Assembly: GCA_016716705.1 (NCBI GenBank)
Contig: JADJVF010000015.1
Coordinates: forward strand, 1 to 64,000
Reading direction: 5' to 3'
Source of the DNA: Holophagales bacterium
GTDB taxonomy: Bacteria; Acidobacteriota; Thermoanaerobaculia; UBA5066
Length of the DNA stretch: 64,000 nt
Position 1 is the first letter of the stretch. Every line of letters starts with the position of its first letter. The position numbers and the translations under genes were made by a program. The notes under the pieces are model-generated. The model ran no database searches and was not told the DNA's origin. It was given only the letters and a program-made list of their open reading frames with translations. This document shows positions 26,572 to 37,672 of the stretch, in pieces.

Positions 26572-28147
26572 TCAGGCTTCGTCCGGGCCGGAAAGCGGGA
26601 GGTCGACGTCGAATCGCGAACCCCGTCCCGGCTCGCTCTCGACCCGGATCGTGCCGCCGTGCGACGTGACGATCCCGTGGACGACCGAGAGGCCGAGCCC
26701 GGTTCCCTGTCCGACCTCCTTCATCGTGAAGAACGGGTTGAAGATCTCCCGAAGCGTCTCCTCGTCCATCCCGGCACCCGTGTCCTCCACGGAGAGGACG
26801 ACCCCTCCCGGCCGGTTCCGCGTCCGGATCGTCAGCCGTCCGCCAGCGGACATGGCCTGGATCCCGTTCACGACGAGGTTCATCAGGACCTGCTGAAGCT
26901 GGCCCGGGTCGGCGACGATCCAGGCGAGCGCGGGATCGAGGTCTCTCTCCAGGCGGATCCCCTCGGTCGCGCAGCGCGCCTCGACGAGGTAGAGCCCCTC
27001 GGTCACGACCCGGTTCAGGTCCGACTTCGTCTTCGCCGCCGGCATCTGCCGGGCAAATATCAGGAGCTTGCGGACGATCTCCCGCGCGTGGAGCGAGGCG
27101 CTCACGATCTTCTCGAGGTCCGCGTCGGCCTGCACCGGGAGGCCCTCGCTCTTTCGCGCGAGCTGGGCGAAGCCGAGGATCCCGCCGAGGGGCTCGTTCA
27201 GCTCGTGGGCGACGCCGGCGGCGAGCTGCCCGATCGTGGCGAGCCGGTCGGCGTGCCTCAGCTGCCGCTGGAGCCTCGCCTTCTCCTCGTCTCCCCTCCC
27301 TCCGCTCGACCCAGAGTCCCACCTGACGCGCGACCTCGTCGATGAGGCTTCGCTCCTCGGCCAGGTACGGCCCCTCGTGGACGTCGGGCTTCTCATCGAG
27401 GTAGACAACCTCGACGACTCCCCGGGACTCCCCGCGGACCACGATCGAGGCGGACTGTCGCTGCGCGTCCGACCGGAAGCCGGGGCTGGCCTGCCGGGAG
27501 CCGTCGAAGGTGATTGCGGCAGCCGTGACGTCGGGGTACTGCCAGGCCGACGGGAGGAGCCCGACGATCCTCTGGAGGACGTCGGCGATCGCCAGCCCCG
27601 GCTGCTCCGCGATCCGCGCGATCCCGTAGAGGCAGGTCAGCTCCTTCACCCGCTCGCGAAGGGCCCAGTGAGCGCGCTGGTGCGCGAGCGCGAGGCTCAG
27701 CGTCTCCGGGATCCCGCGAATCAGCGCGACGTCCGCCGCCGAGAACGGATCGCCGCCGGCACGCGAGAGCTGCAGCTCGCCGGCGCCTTCCTCGCCGAAC
27801 GGCAGCGCGAGCCGGAGCGTCGACGGGCGCCTCCCATCGAACAGGTCGGGGTCGGGACGCGCCCTGCGCTCTCGGATTCCGTGCGCCTGAAGCTCGAACT
27901 GCGGTTGAGGACCCCCGCCCCTCTCCAGGCGGCAGGCGACGACACTCTCCCCGTCCGGGAACTGCAGAGCGGCTCCGTCCGACCGCGAGAACTCGAGCAG
28001 CGTCCGGAGGAGGTCGCGTAGGAAGACGGCTCGCGGAGAACCCTGGCTCGCCTGAAGCAGGACCCCGTGGAGCAGGTCCCGGAAAGCACTCGCGGCAGTG
28101 TCGAGCGCCGCGGGGGCGTCCGCATGCACAGCCCGTCTCCGTGTCAC
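26572..28147 (-). CDS. Soluble sensor histidine kinase with GAF-like input (frameshifted)
   Basis: The kinase is read in two frames that join near 27290-27300, at a G-rich stretch (GGAGGGAGGGG), as WVERREGR then GDEEKARLQRQL. The N-terminal 290 residues look like one or two GAF-type domains (SVVACRLERGG, ELTCLYGIARIAEQPGL) and there is no TM segment. The core has the phospho-acceptor histidine in GVAHELNEPLGGILGFAQLA, the N box MNLVVNGIQAM, and the G boxes VEDTGAGM and GTGLGLSVVHGI. It is followed 13 nt later by the NtrC-like regulator, its likely partner. The signal is unknown. The start is GTG 28147. Confidence 0.85.
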
Positions 28148-28314
28148 CCCGGGATTCTAGGCGTGTCGCCCCGCCCCTCTCAGCGGCAGCAACGTCGCGG
28201 CAGATGCGGCGCGACGAGCCCTGGCTCGCCGCGCCGCCTCCCTGAGATCCCTCGTTCAGCCGAACGCCGCGCCCAGCGCCTTCCGCAGCTCGTCGTGGGC
28301 GAGACGCATGACCG

Positions 28315-30460
28315 TCAGTTTGTCTTCGGCGCCGGTTTCTCGAAGAGCTTCGGGTCGGCGCCGGCGTTGACCTTGATCTCCTCGGCCCTGACCGACTGCG
28401 TCTTCTCCCCGTTCTGCGTCACTTCCTGCACGAACGGGAACGTGACGCCGTCGACGGTCCGGTAGTCGGAGTAGTCGACGACGCTCGTCACCGGTCCCTC
28501 GCGACCGGCGCCGCTGTAGCTCGAGCGGAGGAGACGGCCGGTCGCAGGATCGACGAACCACCTCACGTCGACTTTCTCGCAGGTGACATCCAGGAGCTCC
28601 GCGTCCACCGCTCCGAGCTTCTCCTTCCCGGCGAGGGTCGCCGTCAGCCTCGGGTCACCGGCCTTCTGGGCGAGGAAGACGGGCTGCCGCTGGAGTTGCC
28701 TGACCATCTCGTCGCGCATCGAGCCGGGAAGATCCTGCGTCCCCATCGGCGTGACGACGAACGCGCCGCCCGGCCCGAGCGTCTGGACCATCGTCCCCAT
28801 CGGAGTCTGGATCTCGGCCCGCATCCGGTCGGGAGGAGCCGAAATCGTCGTCGCGGAGAGCTCCATATCGCCCTGCGGGGTCTTCGTCGTCATCTTCGCC
28901 TTCGTCGTGACGTCCTTGACTCTGCCGAGCGCCTCGGCGCCCCCCATCCCGGCGACGGCCTTCGCGAGGAGCGCCTTGCCGGAGGCGGCGGCCCCTGCGG
29001 TCGCAGCCGGCTTCTTGTCGCCACCCGGCGTCGGGATCGTGATGTCGATCTTCTGGACCGCGCCGAATGCCGAGAGCGGCTTGTCGAAGTCGGCACTCTT
29101 GCCGACGACGAGGATCGCGAGGTCCCCGCGGCGGACGTGTCTCTTCGCGACGCGCTGCACGTCGGCGGCGGTCACCTTCTCCACCTCGGCCCGGTACCGG
29201 TCGAGGAAGTCCGCCGGGTAGCCGTAGAAGGCGTAGAGCGCCTGCTCGCGGAGGATCTTCTGCTTCGAGTCGAACCGGAAGACGAACGAGTTGAGGATGG
29301 CGTCCTTGGCCTTCCGGAGCTCGTCGTCGCTCGGCGGACGGTTCACGATCCCATCGACCTCCTCGAGGAGGGCCTCGATCCCCGCCGCGGTCGACCCGCT
29401 CTTCGTCCCCATCATGACGCCGAAGGACCCGGGGTAGTCCCACTGCGAGCCGACGCCGCCACCGACCGCGTAGGCGAGGCCTTTCGCCGAACGCACGTTC
29501 GAGAAGAGGCGGGCGGAGAAACCGCCGCCGAAGACCTCGTTCATCACCTCGAGGGCGAAGTAGTCGGGGTCCTTCCGCTCGATCCCGAGGTGGACGAGCC
29601 GGATGTTCGACTGGTTCACGTCGTCCTTCTCGACGAGGAAGACCCCGGGCCCGGGCTCCTTCCGGTACGCAGCGGGCGGTTCGTCGAGCTTCGGCCCCTT
29701 CGGCCACGCCCCGAACGTCTTCTTCAGCTTCTTCTCCATCTCGGTGGCGTCGAAGTCGCCCACGACGGAGAGGACGATCCGGTCGGGGTGGACGTACTTT
29801 CTTGTGCCAGGCGAGGAGGTCGTCGCGGTTGATGGCGGCGACGGTCGCGTACTCGGGGACGCGAGCGTAGGGGCTGTCGGCCCCGTAGACGAGCTTCTGC
29901 ATCTCGCGCTGCGCAATTCCCGCCGGGTCGTCGTTTCGCCGCGCGATGCCGGTGTTCATCTGGCTCCTGGCGAGGCCGATCTTCTCCTCGCGGAACTCGG
30001 GGTTCCGCAGGAGGTCGTCGAACGTCCCGAGGACTGCGTCGAAGTCTCCCTTCAGGCACGACAGCGAGACGGTCGCCGACGCGGTTCCGACGTTCGTCTC
30101 GACCTTGGCGGCCCGCGCCTCGAGGAAGTCGTCGAGCTCGTCGCCCGTCTTCGCCCTGGTCCCGCCCGTCCGCCAGACCTGGCCGACGACCGATCCGAGC
30201 CCCGTCTTCTCCGCCGGGTCGTTCCGGATACCGCCGCGGATCGTGGCGAAAGCGTTGACGAGCGGCAGCTCGCGGTCTTCCATCAGGAGGACGACCATGC
30301 CGTTGGGCAGTGTGACCCTCTTCGGCCTGGCGATCGTGAACGGCTTGAGGGCCGGCTTCCGGATCTCCTTCCAGTCGGCGGCCTGTGCCGCCGCCGGAGC
30401 AGGACGGAGCGCAACGGCGGACGCGGCGAGCGCCAGCAGAATGGCAAGGGGGCGCTTCAC
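28315..30460 (-). CDS. M16-family peptidase homologue, inactive-type subunit with C-terminal LolA-like domain (frameshifted)
   Basis: An exported protein (signal MKRPLAILLALAASAVALRP) of the insulinase/pitrilysin fold. The zinc motif HxxEH is absent: the equivalent place reads LGSVVGQVWRTGG. The substrate-binding half is well kept (EVFGGGFSARLFSNVRSAKG, LAYAVGGGVGS), as in non-catalytic partners of paired M16 enzymes. The frame breaks near 29806, where AAAG appears to carry an extra A; restoring AAG gives WHKKYVHPDRIVLSVVG. After an Ala/Lys linker the last 230 residues (LLAKAVAGMGGAEALGRVKD to DPKLFEKP) resemble a LolA/outer-membrane-lipoprotein-sorting fold (WFVDPATGRLLRSSYSG). Its ATG overlaps the stop of the active partner (ATGA). 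Confidence 0.85.
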
Positions 30461-32007
30461 GACTTCTTCTCCTTCGCCTCGCCCTTCGTCTCGGGCTTGG
30501 CCGGACCTTCGACCTTCGTCTCGATCCGCGCGACCGTCCGGTTCTTCGCCTGGAATATCTCGCCGGCGACGCGCCGGATGTCGGCTTTCGTCACCTTGTC
30601 GATCCGCTCGACGTCACGGAAGAGGTCCCGCCAGTCTCCAAAACGGGCCTGGTAGGTCCCGAGCTGGTTCGCGAGCCCCTGGTTGTCTCCCAGCCGGCGG
30701 ATGAGGTTCGCCTTGGCGCGCGTCTTGACCATCGCGAGCTCGGCATCGGTGACGTCCTCGGTCTTGAGCCGTTCGATCTCGTCCCGGATGGCGTCCTTCA
30801 CCTCGGCGTTCGTCCTGCCCGGGAGCGGGACCGCGTAGAAGGCGAAGAGGCTCGGATACTTCGACCCCGGGAAGTCACCGAAGCCCGCCGCCGCGGCCGC
30901 GACCTTCTTGTCGCGGACGAGGCTCCGGTAGAGCCGCGAGGTCCGCCCGGAGGAGAGGAGGTCGGAGATCGTGTCGTAGACGGCGGCATCCGGGTGGAGC
31001 GCGCTCGGCTTGTGGTAGCCCTCGAGGTAGAACGGCTGGGACGGGTCGACGAGGACGACTTCCTTCTCGGCGATCTGCGGCGGTTCCACCGTTCGGATCT
31101 CGGCCGGCTTCGGGACCTTCGGGAGCCGAGCGAAGTACTTCTCCACGACCGGAAAGACCTCCGCCGCCTTAAGGTCGCCGACGATCGTCACGACCATGTT
31201 CGACGGGACGTAGTACGTCCTGAAGAACTTCTCGGCGTCCGTCGCGCTGTAGGCCGCGAGATCGGATGGCCAGCCGATCCCCGAGCGACCGTAGGGGTGG
31301 GCGTCGAACGCCGTCGCGAGGAACTGCTCGACCAGCCGGCCGATCGGACTGCTGTCGACCCGCATCCGTCGCTCCTCGAAGACGACGTCCTTCTCCTTGT
31401 AGAACTCGCGGAAGACCGGGCTGAGGAAACGGCTCGACTCGAGGTAGGCCCAGAGCTCGAGCCGGTTGGCCGGCATCGAGAAGAAGTAGCCCGTCTCGTC
31501 GTTGCTCGTGAACGCGTTGAGCCCGACGCCCCCCTCGCGGTCCACGATCTCGCCGAACTCGTTGTTCACGACGAAGGCGTCGGCCTCCTTCATGGCGTCC
31601 CGCCACGCCTTCTCGAGACCGGCGAGCCTCTTCTCGTCCCCGCCGCCGAGCTTCGACCTCTCGGCCTCGTAGGCCAGGAAGGCCGCCTCGACCTTCGCGA
31701 GGGCGTTCCGCTCGGCGGCGACGTCCTTCGTCCCGATCCGGTCGGTCCCCTTGAACGCCATGTGCTCGAACATGTGGGCGAGACCCGACTGTCCTTCCTT
31801 CTCCTGCACCGACCCCGCGTCGACGTGCGTGAAGAAGGAGAAGACGGGCGTACCGGGCCGCTCGCAGACGAGCACGGTCAGCCCGTTGTCGAGCTTCTTC
31901 GTGCTGACCCGCTTCTCGAACGAGGCGAGGTCCTGCCCCCCCGCCGAGCCGGCCAGGAGGGCCAGCGCACCGGCGAGTGCGATCGTGACTGTCGTTCTTC
32001 TGCTCAT
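30457..32007 (-). CDS. M16-family zinc metalloprotease, active subunit
   Basis: A 516-residue exported peptidase. I choose ATG 32007, which begins MSRRTTVTIALAGALALLAG, a good signal peptide; an upstream in-frame start at 32040 is less likely. The inverted zinc motif is intact as H78-M-F-E81-H82 in SGLAHMFEHMAFKGT, with a plausible third ligand E158. RRMRVDSSPIGRLVEQF and FEERR further on fit the family. With the following inactive-type gene it probably forms a periplasmic two-subunit protease, as in other bacterial M16B pairs. Translation of the two is coupled by a 4-nt overlap. Confidence 0.9.
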   Translation of the reverse strand: MSRRTTVTIALAGALALLAGSAGGQDLASFEKRVSTKKLDNGLTVLVCERPGTPVFSFFTHVDAGSVQEKEGQSGLAHMFEHMAFKGTDRIGTKDVAAERNALAKVEAAFLAYEAERSKLGGGDEKRLAGLEKAWRDAMKEADAFVVNNEFGEIVDREGGVGLNAFTSNDETGYFFSMPANRLELWAYLESSRFLSPVFREFYKEKDVVFEERRMRVDSSPIGRLVEQFLATAFDAHPYGRSGIGWPSDLAAYSATDAEKFFRTYYVPSNMVVTIVGDLKAAEVFPVVEKYFARLPKVPKPAEIRTVEPPQIAEKEVVLVDPSQPFYLEGYHKPSALHPDAAVYDTISDLLSSGRTSRLYRSLVRDKKVAAAAAGFGDFPGSKYPSLFAFYAVPLPGRTNAEVKDAIRDEIERLKTEDVTDAELAMVKTRAKANLIRRLGDNQGLANQLGTYQARFGDWRDLFRDVERIDKVTKADIRRVAGEIFQAKNRTVARIETKVEGPAKPETKGEAKEKKS

Positions 32008-32174
32008 TCGGAGCCTCCCTTGGCGTGGGGAGTATCTCAAACGCCGCGGGCGGGGGCAGTACGAGAATCATCCGGGCGACTTCCGGCCCGGCCTCTTCCG
32101 CGAGCGCCGCGCCCCGGTGCCGGAGGCGACGAAAGATGCACCCCCCCGGCGCGGGTCCGCTCTATCGTATCTCC

Positions 32175-34165
32175 ATGAGAGCGCTCGTTGGTCTGGTCCT
32201 CCTCCTCGCCGGTCCCTCGCTCGCGCAATCTCCTGCACCCACCCCGGCCGCGGCGGCTCAGGCCCCGCCCGCCGTGGAACGCCTCTCCGCCGACACGCCG
32301 AGCATGACCGTCCTCGGCAATGCCTTCATCGCACCCGCGGGCTGGTCGGTCCGCGTGCGGGGCCCCGCGACGATCCTCGAGACTCCGGAAGGGGACTCGT
32401 GGCTTGCTCTCGTGGACGTCGCAGCCAGCGACGCCGACTCGGCGCTCGCGGCGGCCTGGGCCGCGTACAAGCCGGATGCGAAGTGGCCGCTCAAGGTGAC
32501 GACGGACCGCCCCGACAGGGACGGATGGTCGAAGCAACGCACCTACGAGTACCAGACTTCGCCGAACGAGCGCCGGGACGTCGTGGCGTGGGTGCGGCAC
32601 GCCGGCGGAGGCTGGACGGTGGCGATCTACGACATGGCGCAGGCCGTGGGCGAGAAGCGCGGCGCGCAGGTCGGACTGGTCTTCGACCGTCTCTTCCCGA
32701 AGGGCTACGTCCGCGAGTCGTTCGCGGGGAAGAAGGCGAACCGGCTCGACAAGGCCCGCCTCGCGGAGCTGGGCCGGTTCGTGGAGACGGGCCGGAAGGC
32801 GCTGGGCATCCCGGGCGTCGGCGTGGGTCTCGTACAGGACGGCAAGGTCGTCTTCGCGGGGGCTTCGGCGTGCGCGAGCTCGGGACGTCGAAGCCGGTGG
32901 ACGGCGACACGCTCTTCATGATCGCCTCGAACACGAAGGCGCTCACGACGCTGCTCCTCGCGAAGCTGGTCGCGGAGGGCAGGCTGACGTGGGAGACGCC
33001 GGTGACGAGCCTCCTGCCATCGTTCCGGCTGGGGGACGCCGACACCACGCGCCGAGTCCTCGTGAAGCACCTGATCTGCGCGTGCACGGGCCTGCCGCGC
33101 CAGGACCTCGAGTGGCTGTTCGAGTTCAAGGGAGTGACTCCTCAGACCGCCCTGGACACGCTCGCGACGATGCAGCCGACCACGAAGTTCGGAGAGCTGT
33201 TCCAGTACTCGAACCCGATGGCCGGGGCCGCCGGCTTCACGGCCGGCCACGTCCTCTTCCCCGGGCTGGAGCTCGGCGCCGCCTACGACCGTGCCATGAA
33301 GGCGGAGGTGTTCGACCCGCTCGGGATGAAGTCGACGACGTTCGACTACGCGCGCGCCCTGGCCGGCAACCACGCGGTCCCCCACGCGCCCGATATCGAC
33401 GGCACGCCCGCACACGCGGTGATGGAGCTCAACTACTCGATACTCCCGCTCCGCCCCGCCGGCGCCGGGTGGAGCAACGTGCGCGACATGCTCCGGTACG
33501 TGTCGATGGAGCTGGCCGAGGGAGTGCTGCCGGACGGGAAGCGATACATCGCGAAGGAGCCCCTGCTCGAGCGCCGCGTGGCCCAGGTGCCCGTCGGCAA
33601 GGACACGACGTACGGGATGGGGCTCACGGTGGACACCACCTACTCCGTGCCGGTCATCCACCACGGCGGCGACATGATCGGCTACCACAGCGACATGATC
33701 TGGCTCCCCGGGCAGAACGTGGGGGCCGTGATCCTCACGAACTCCGATCCCGGCTGGATCCTGCGCGGGCTGTACAGCCGAAAGCTCCTCGAGGTGCTCT
33801 TCGACGGGCGACCCGAGGCGGACGAGCGGCTGGCGGCGGCCGGCAAGACGTTCTACACGCAGCTCGCCGCCGAGAGGAAGCTGCTCACCGTGCCCGCCGA
33901 CGCCGCCGAGAGCGCGAAGCTCGCGGCCCGCTACGCGAACGCCGCGCTGGGAGAGATCTCGGTGAACCGCGCGAAGGGCGCCACGGTGTTCGACTTCGGT
34001 GAGTGGAGGAGCGAGATGGCCTCGCGCAGGAACCCGGACGGAACGATCTCGTTCCTGACGACGGCGCCGGGTATCCAGGGGTTCGAGTTCGTTGTAGGCA
34101 CCGGCACGAAGAGAACGCTCGTGATCCGCGACGCCCAGCACGAGTACGTATTCGACGAGAGGTAG
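32175..34165 (+). CDS. Secreted serine hydrolase, class C beta-lactamase/PBP-like (frameshifted)
   Basis: This is an exported protein of about 660 residues (signal MRALVGLVLLLAGPSLAQ). A 150-residue N-terminal region is unlike beta-lactamases (AGWSVRVRGPATILETPEGD). The hydrolase domain follows with the SxxK nucleophile motif ASNTK, the YxN motif YSN in FQYSNPMAG, and HHGGD in place of KTG. The frame shifts near 32865, where a G run seems one short, and the halves join as VVFAGGFGVRELG. Such enzymes act on peptidoglycan, D-amino peptides or esters; true antibiotic resistance is unlikely. It is divergent from the M16 pair across 167 bp. Start ATG 32175. Confidence 0.8.
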
Positions 34166-34369
34166 AGAGGGGCGACGGCGCCGTAGGTCCCCGTCTCGGT
34201 CGTCGGCGCGCCGCCCGCCTTCGGGACCGTCGCCACTTGTAGCGGCCCCGTCCTGCCGAGAGGTGGCCGGACGTCTCGAAACGGCTATCCGTCAGGACGA
34301 ACTCCGTGATTTTCACTTCCTTCACGAGGCCCGCGAAAAGCTCCCCCGCTCTCGCCGTCGAAGGGCGCC

Positions 34370-34951
34370 TCAGGGCTCGATGACGACGGGCGTTCCGACA
34401 GGGATCCGCGGATAGAGCTCGCGAACGTCGTCGTCGTCGAGGGCCACGCAGCCCCAGGTCCAGTCCGTCGCCGAGCCGCTCCCGTGAATGAAGACCTCGC
34501 CCCCCAGTGGCGTGTTCCAAGGAGGGCAGCGGCCCACGCGGGCGCTCTCCACGATCTGCCCATGCTGCCTTCGCGAAATCAGCCCGGTCTTCAGGCCCCT
34601 CGCCGCGTCCGCAGGGTTCGGGTAGCTCAGGCCGAGAGAGAGGACGAACTGGCTCCGCGGGTTCTTCATGCAGACCACGTAGGAACCCTCGGGAGTAGCA
34701 AGGTCTCCCTTGCGCTTCTTGGGGGAAACGGGGTCGAGGCCGAGGCCGACACGGTAGGTCTTGAGGACCCTCTCCCCCGAGTAGACGAGAAGCTCGCGCC
34801 GGGCCTTGCGCACGACGAGTCGCGGGTTCTCCACGGAGGCGGGAAGCGGCTTCGCCGGAGTCGCGGCCAGAAAGCCGGAGAGCGCAAGCGCGACCCCGAC
34901 GCCCGCCATGCCTGGGCCGTTTGGGAACATCAAGGCTACTATCCGCCGCAT
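34370..34951 (-). CDS. L,D-transpeptidase (YkuD fold)
   Basis: A 193-residue exported protein with an N-terminal hydrophobic segment (GMAGVGVALALSGFLAA) and a YkuD domain. It shows LVVRKARRELLVYSGERVLKTYRVGLG at its start, GDLATPEGSYVV, and the catalytic part EVFIHGSGS followed by WTWGCVALDDDDV with the active Cys. These enzymes form 3-3 crosslinks in peptidoglycan or attach proteins to it. Two starts are possible, ATG 34951 or ATG 34930; the second gives a shorter n-region. It is divergent from the kinase gene across 150 bp. The roughly 200 bp between its stop and the serine hydrolase gene hold no gene I can support. Confidence 0.88.
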   Translation of the reverse strand: MRRIVALMFPNGPGMAGVGVALALSGFLAATPAKPLPASVENPRLVVRKARRELLVYSGERVLKTYRVGLGLDPVSPKKRKGDLATPEGSYVVCMKNPRSQFVLSLGLSYPNPADAARGLKTGLISRRQHGQIVESARVGRCPPWNTPLGGEVFIHGSGSATDWTWGCVALDDDDVRELYPRIPVGTPVVIEP

Positions 34952-35101
34952 TTTCAACTCCCACCCCCTCGGAACAGGCCAGGCGTTGGCCGGGGTCAGC
35001 TTTTCGCGGAACGGATCCGAGGGGTTCTCATGGCCGCTCCTGATCCGAGTCGCCGAGGCGGCCCGCCTCCGCCCGAACTGTAGCCGTAGGAGATTCCCAG
35101 C

Positions 35102-37609
35102 GTGAAGACTCGAGACGACTCCCCGGAAGAGAAACGATCCCTCGGCGGCGCCGACGAACCGGTGGCCCCGCTCTCCGCCGCCGCAACGATCGACACGCTG
35201 CTTCCCGAGGGCACGGGTCGGCAGGTCGGGCCCTACAAGCTGCTGCAGCTCATCGGGGAGGGCGGATTCGGCTCCGTGTTCATGGCCGAGCAGACCGAGC
35301 CGGTGAAACGACGGGTCGCGCTGAAGGTCATCAAGAAGGGCATGGACTCTCGCCAGGTGATCGCCCGCTTCGAGCAGGAGCGCCAGGCCCTGGCGATGAT
35401 GGACCACCCCAACATCGCCAAGGTGCTGGACGCCGGCGCGACGGAGACCGGCCAGCCGTTCTTCGTGATGGAGCTGGTGGACGGCGAGCCGGTGACCGAC
35501 CACTGCGACAGGCACAAGCTCCCGATCCCCGCGCGCCTGGAGCTCTTCGTGCAGATCTGTTCCGCCGTACAGCACGCCCACACAAAGGGGATCATCCACC
35601 GCGACCTCAAGCCGTCGAACGTCCTGGTCTCCGTCCTCGACGGCCAGCCCCGGGCCAAGGTCATCGACTTCGGGATCGCCAAGGCCACCGAAGGCAACCT
35701 GACCGAGAGGACGCTGTTCACCGGGCACCGGCAGCTGATCGGGACTCCGGAGTACATGAGCCCCGAGCAGGCCGAAGGCTCGCTGGACATCGACACGCGC
35801 ACGGACGTCTACGCGCTGGGAGTCCTGCTCTACGAGCTCCTGACCGGCAGCACGCCCTTCGATTCCAGGCGCCTGCGCTCCGCGGCGTTCGCGGAGATCG
35901 CCCGAATCATCCGCGAGGTCGATCCGCCGAGCCCCAGCAGCCGGCTGAGCCACTCCGCCGACACGCTCGTCACCGTCGCCGCCCGCCGCCACACCGAGCC
36001 GAGGAAGCTGAGCTCGATCCTCCGCGGCGAGCTGGACTGGATCGTGATGAAGGCCCTCGAGAAGGAGCGGCAGCGCCGCTACGAGACGGCCAACGGGCTG
36101 GCGATGGACGTCCGGCGCTATCTCGCCGGCGAGCCCGTGACCGCGGCGCCGCCGAGCGCGCTCTACCGGTTCCGGAAATTCGTCGTGCGCCACACCGTCC
36201 CGGTGGCGGCGGCGAGCCTCGTAGTCGCCGCGCTGCTGGTGGCCGTCGTCGGGATCTCCTGGCAGGCGAGGGTGGCACGGGCGCAGCTCGCCAAGGCCGA
36301 GCGGATCGCCGAGTTCATGGCGGACATGCTGCAGGGCGTGGAGCCGGGCGTCGCGAGAGGGCGCGACACGAAGCTCCTCCAGGACATGATGGCCGCCGCA
36401 GCGGCCCGGATCGAGAAGGGAGACCTCGCGAGATCCCCGGAAGCCGAGCTGCGCCTCAGGGCGACGATCGGCACCGCCTTCCGCGAGCTGGCCCTCTACG
36501 ACGAGGCCTCGAAGATGCTCGCGCCGGCCGTGCCGCTGGCGCGATCGCTGCACGGCGGCGACCACGAGGAAATCGCCGAGGCTCTCGGCAACCTGGGGCA
36601 GCTGCACAACGACCGGGACGAGCTGGAGGCCGCCGAGCCGCTCTATCGAGAGGCGCTGGCGATGGACCAGCGGCTCTTCCCGGGCGACGACCCGCGGGTC
36701 GCGACCGACCTCAACAACCTGTCGCAGCTGCTCGACGACAAGGGCGACGCCTCGGCGGCCGAGTCGCTCGCCCGCCAGGCTCTGGAGATGCGCAGGCGCG
36801 TCTATCCCGGCGACCACCAGGACGTCGCCGAGAGCCTCAACAACCTGGCGAATCTGATGATCGGTGGCAACAGGGGCACCGGCGACCTGGAAGGGGCCGA
36901 GAAGCTCTTCCGCGAGGTGCTCGCGATGAGCCGACGCCTCTACCCGGGCGACCACCCGCGGCTGGCGGGCGCCCTCAACAACCTGTCGGTGATTCTCAAG
37001 AACCGTGGCGACCTCGCGGGGGCCGAGCCGCTGGCGCGCGAGACGCTCGAGATGCGGCGGCGGCTCTTCCCGGGCGACCACCCGTACGTGGCGACCGGCC
37101 TCAACAACCTCGCGCTCCTGATCCAGGAGCGCGGCGACCTGGTGGCGCCCGAGCCGCTCTTCCGCGAGTCGCTGGCGATGCGAAGGCGCCTCTACCCCGA
37201 CGGCCACACGAGCACCGCGACCGACCTCCTGAACCTGGGGGGCCTCCTCCTCGAGCGCGGCGACGCCGCCGCGGCCGAGCCGTGCTTCCGCGAGGCCGCC
37301 GAAATGTACGAAAGGACGAAGGGCAAGGACTTCTGGCCGGCCGCCAAGGCCCGGCAGGGGCTGGGCAGCAGCCTCGCCAGCCTCGGGCGCTTCCGCCAGG
37401 CCGAGCCGGAGCTCCTCGGGGCGGAACGAGTGTTTGCGGCCGCGCCGGGCGTCGCCGTCCGGCACGAGAAATGTGTCGAGGCGCTCGTCACGTTCTACGA
37501 GTCGTGGGAGAAGGCCGAGCCCGGCCGAGGCCACGGCACCCAGGCCGCGAAGTGGAAGGCCGCGCTCGACGCCCTCGAGGCCGGGAAGGCCCCGAAGGTC
37601 AAGCCGTGA
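35102..37609 (+). CDS. Transmembrane Ser/Thr protein kinase with C-terminal TPR repeats
   Basis: An 835-residue Hanks-type kinase. The kinase domain (about 43-345) has GEGGFGSVF, the ATP lysine in RVALKVIKK, IIHRDLKPSN (about 163-172), IDFGIAKA and GTPEYMSPEQA. A single TM helix follows (about 365-387, VPVAAASLVVAALLVAVVGI). The rest is about eight kinesin-light-chain-like TPRs (about 475-760) on the plan YPGDHPxVAxxLNNLAxLLxxxGDLxxAEPLxRExLxMRRRL. This kinase-TM-TPR design is common in Acidobacteriota, Planctomycetes and myxobacteria. It would place TPRs outside the membrane as a sensor or scaffold. The GTG start is preceded by TAGGAGATT. Partners are unknown. Confidence 0.92.
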   Translation: MKTRDDSPEEKRSLGGADEPVAPLSAAATIDTLLPEGTGRQVGPYKLLQLIGEGGFGSVFMAEQTEPVKRRVALKVIKKGMDSRQVIARFEQERQALAMMDHPNIAKVLDAGATETGQPFFVMELVDGEPVTDHCDRHKLPIPARLELFVQICSAVQHAHTKGIIHRDLKPSNVLVSVLDGQPRAKVIDFGIAKATEGNLTERTLFTGHRQLIGTPEYMSPEQAEGSLDIDTRTDVYALGVLLYELLTGSTPFDSRRLRSAAFAEIARIIREVDPPSPSSRLSHSADTLVTVAARRHTEPRKLSSILRGELDWIVMKALEKERQRRYETANGLAMDVRRYLAGEPVTAAPPSALYRFRKFVVRHTVPVAAASLVVAALLVAVVGISWQARVARAQLAKAERIAEFMADMLQGVEPGVARGRDTKLLQDMMAAAAARIEKGDLARSPEAELRLRATIGTAFRELALYDEASKMLAPAVPLARSLHGGDHEEIAEALGNLGQLHNDRDELEAAEPLYREALAMDQRLFPGDDPRVATDLNNLSQLLDDKGDASAAESLARQALEMRRRVYPGDHQDVAESLNNLANLMIGGNRGTGDLEGAEKLFREVLAMSRRLYPGDHPRLAGALNNLSVILKNRGDLAGAEPLARETLEMRRRLFPGDHPYVATGLNNLALLIQERGDLVAPEPLFRESLAMRRRLYPDGHTSTATDLLNLGGLLLERGDAAAAEPCFREAAEMYERTKGKDFWPAAKARQGLGSSLASLGRFRQAEPELLGAERVFAAAPGVAVRHEKCVEALVTFYESWEKAEPGRGHGTQAAKWKAALDALEAGKAPKVKP

Positions 37610-37672
37610 GGATCTGACTTCGGCGAGAGGAATGCGCTTGCCGACGCGGGTCCGACTGTCTATCTTCCGCGC

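Noticed and set aside
34166..34369. Minus-strand reading AGELFAGLVKEVKITEF between the serine hydrolase and the L,D-transpeptidase
   Set aside because: It looks locally protein-like but has no start, no neighbouring continuation and no family I recognise.
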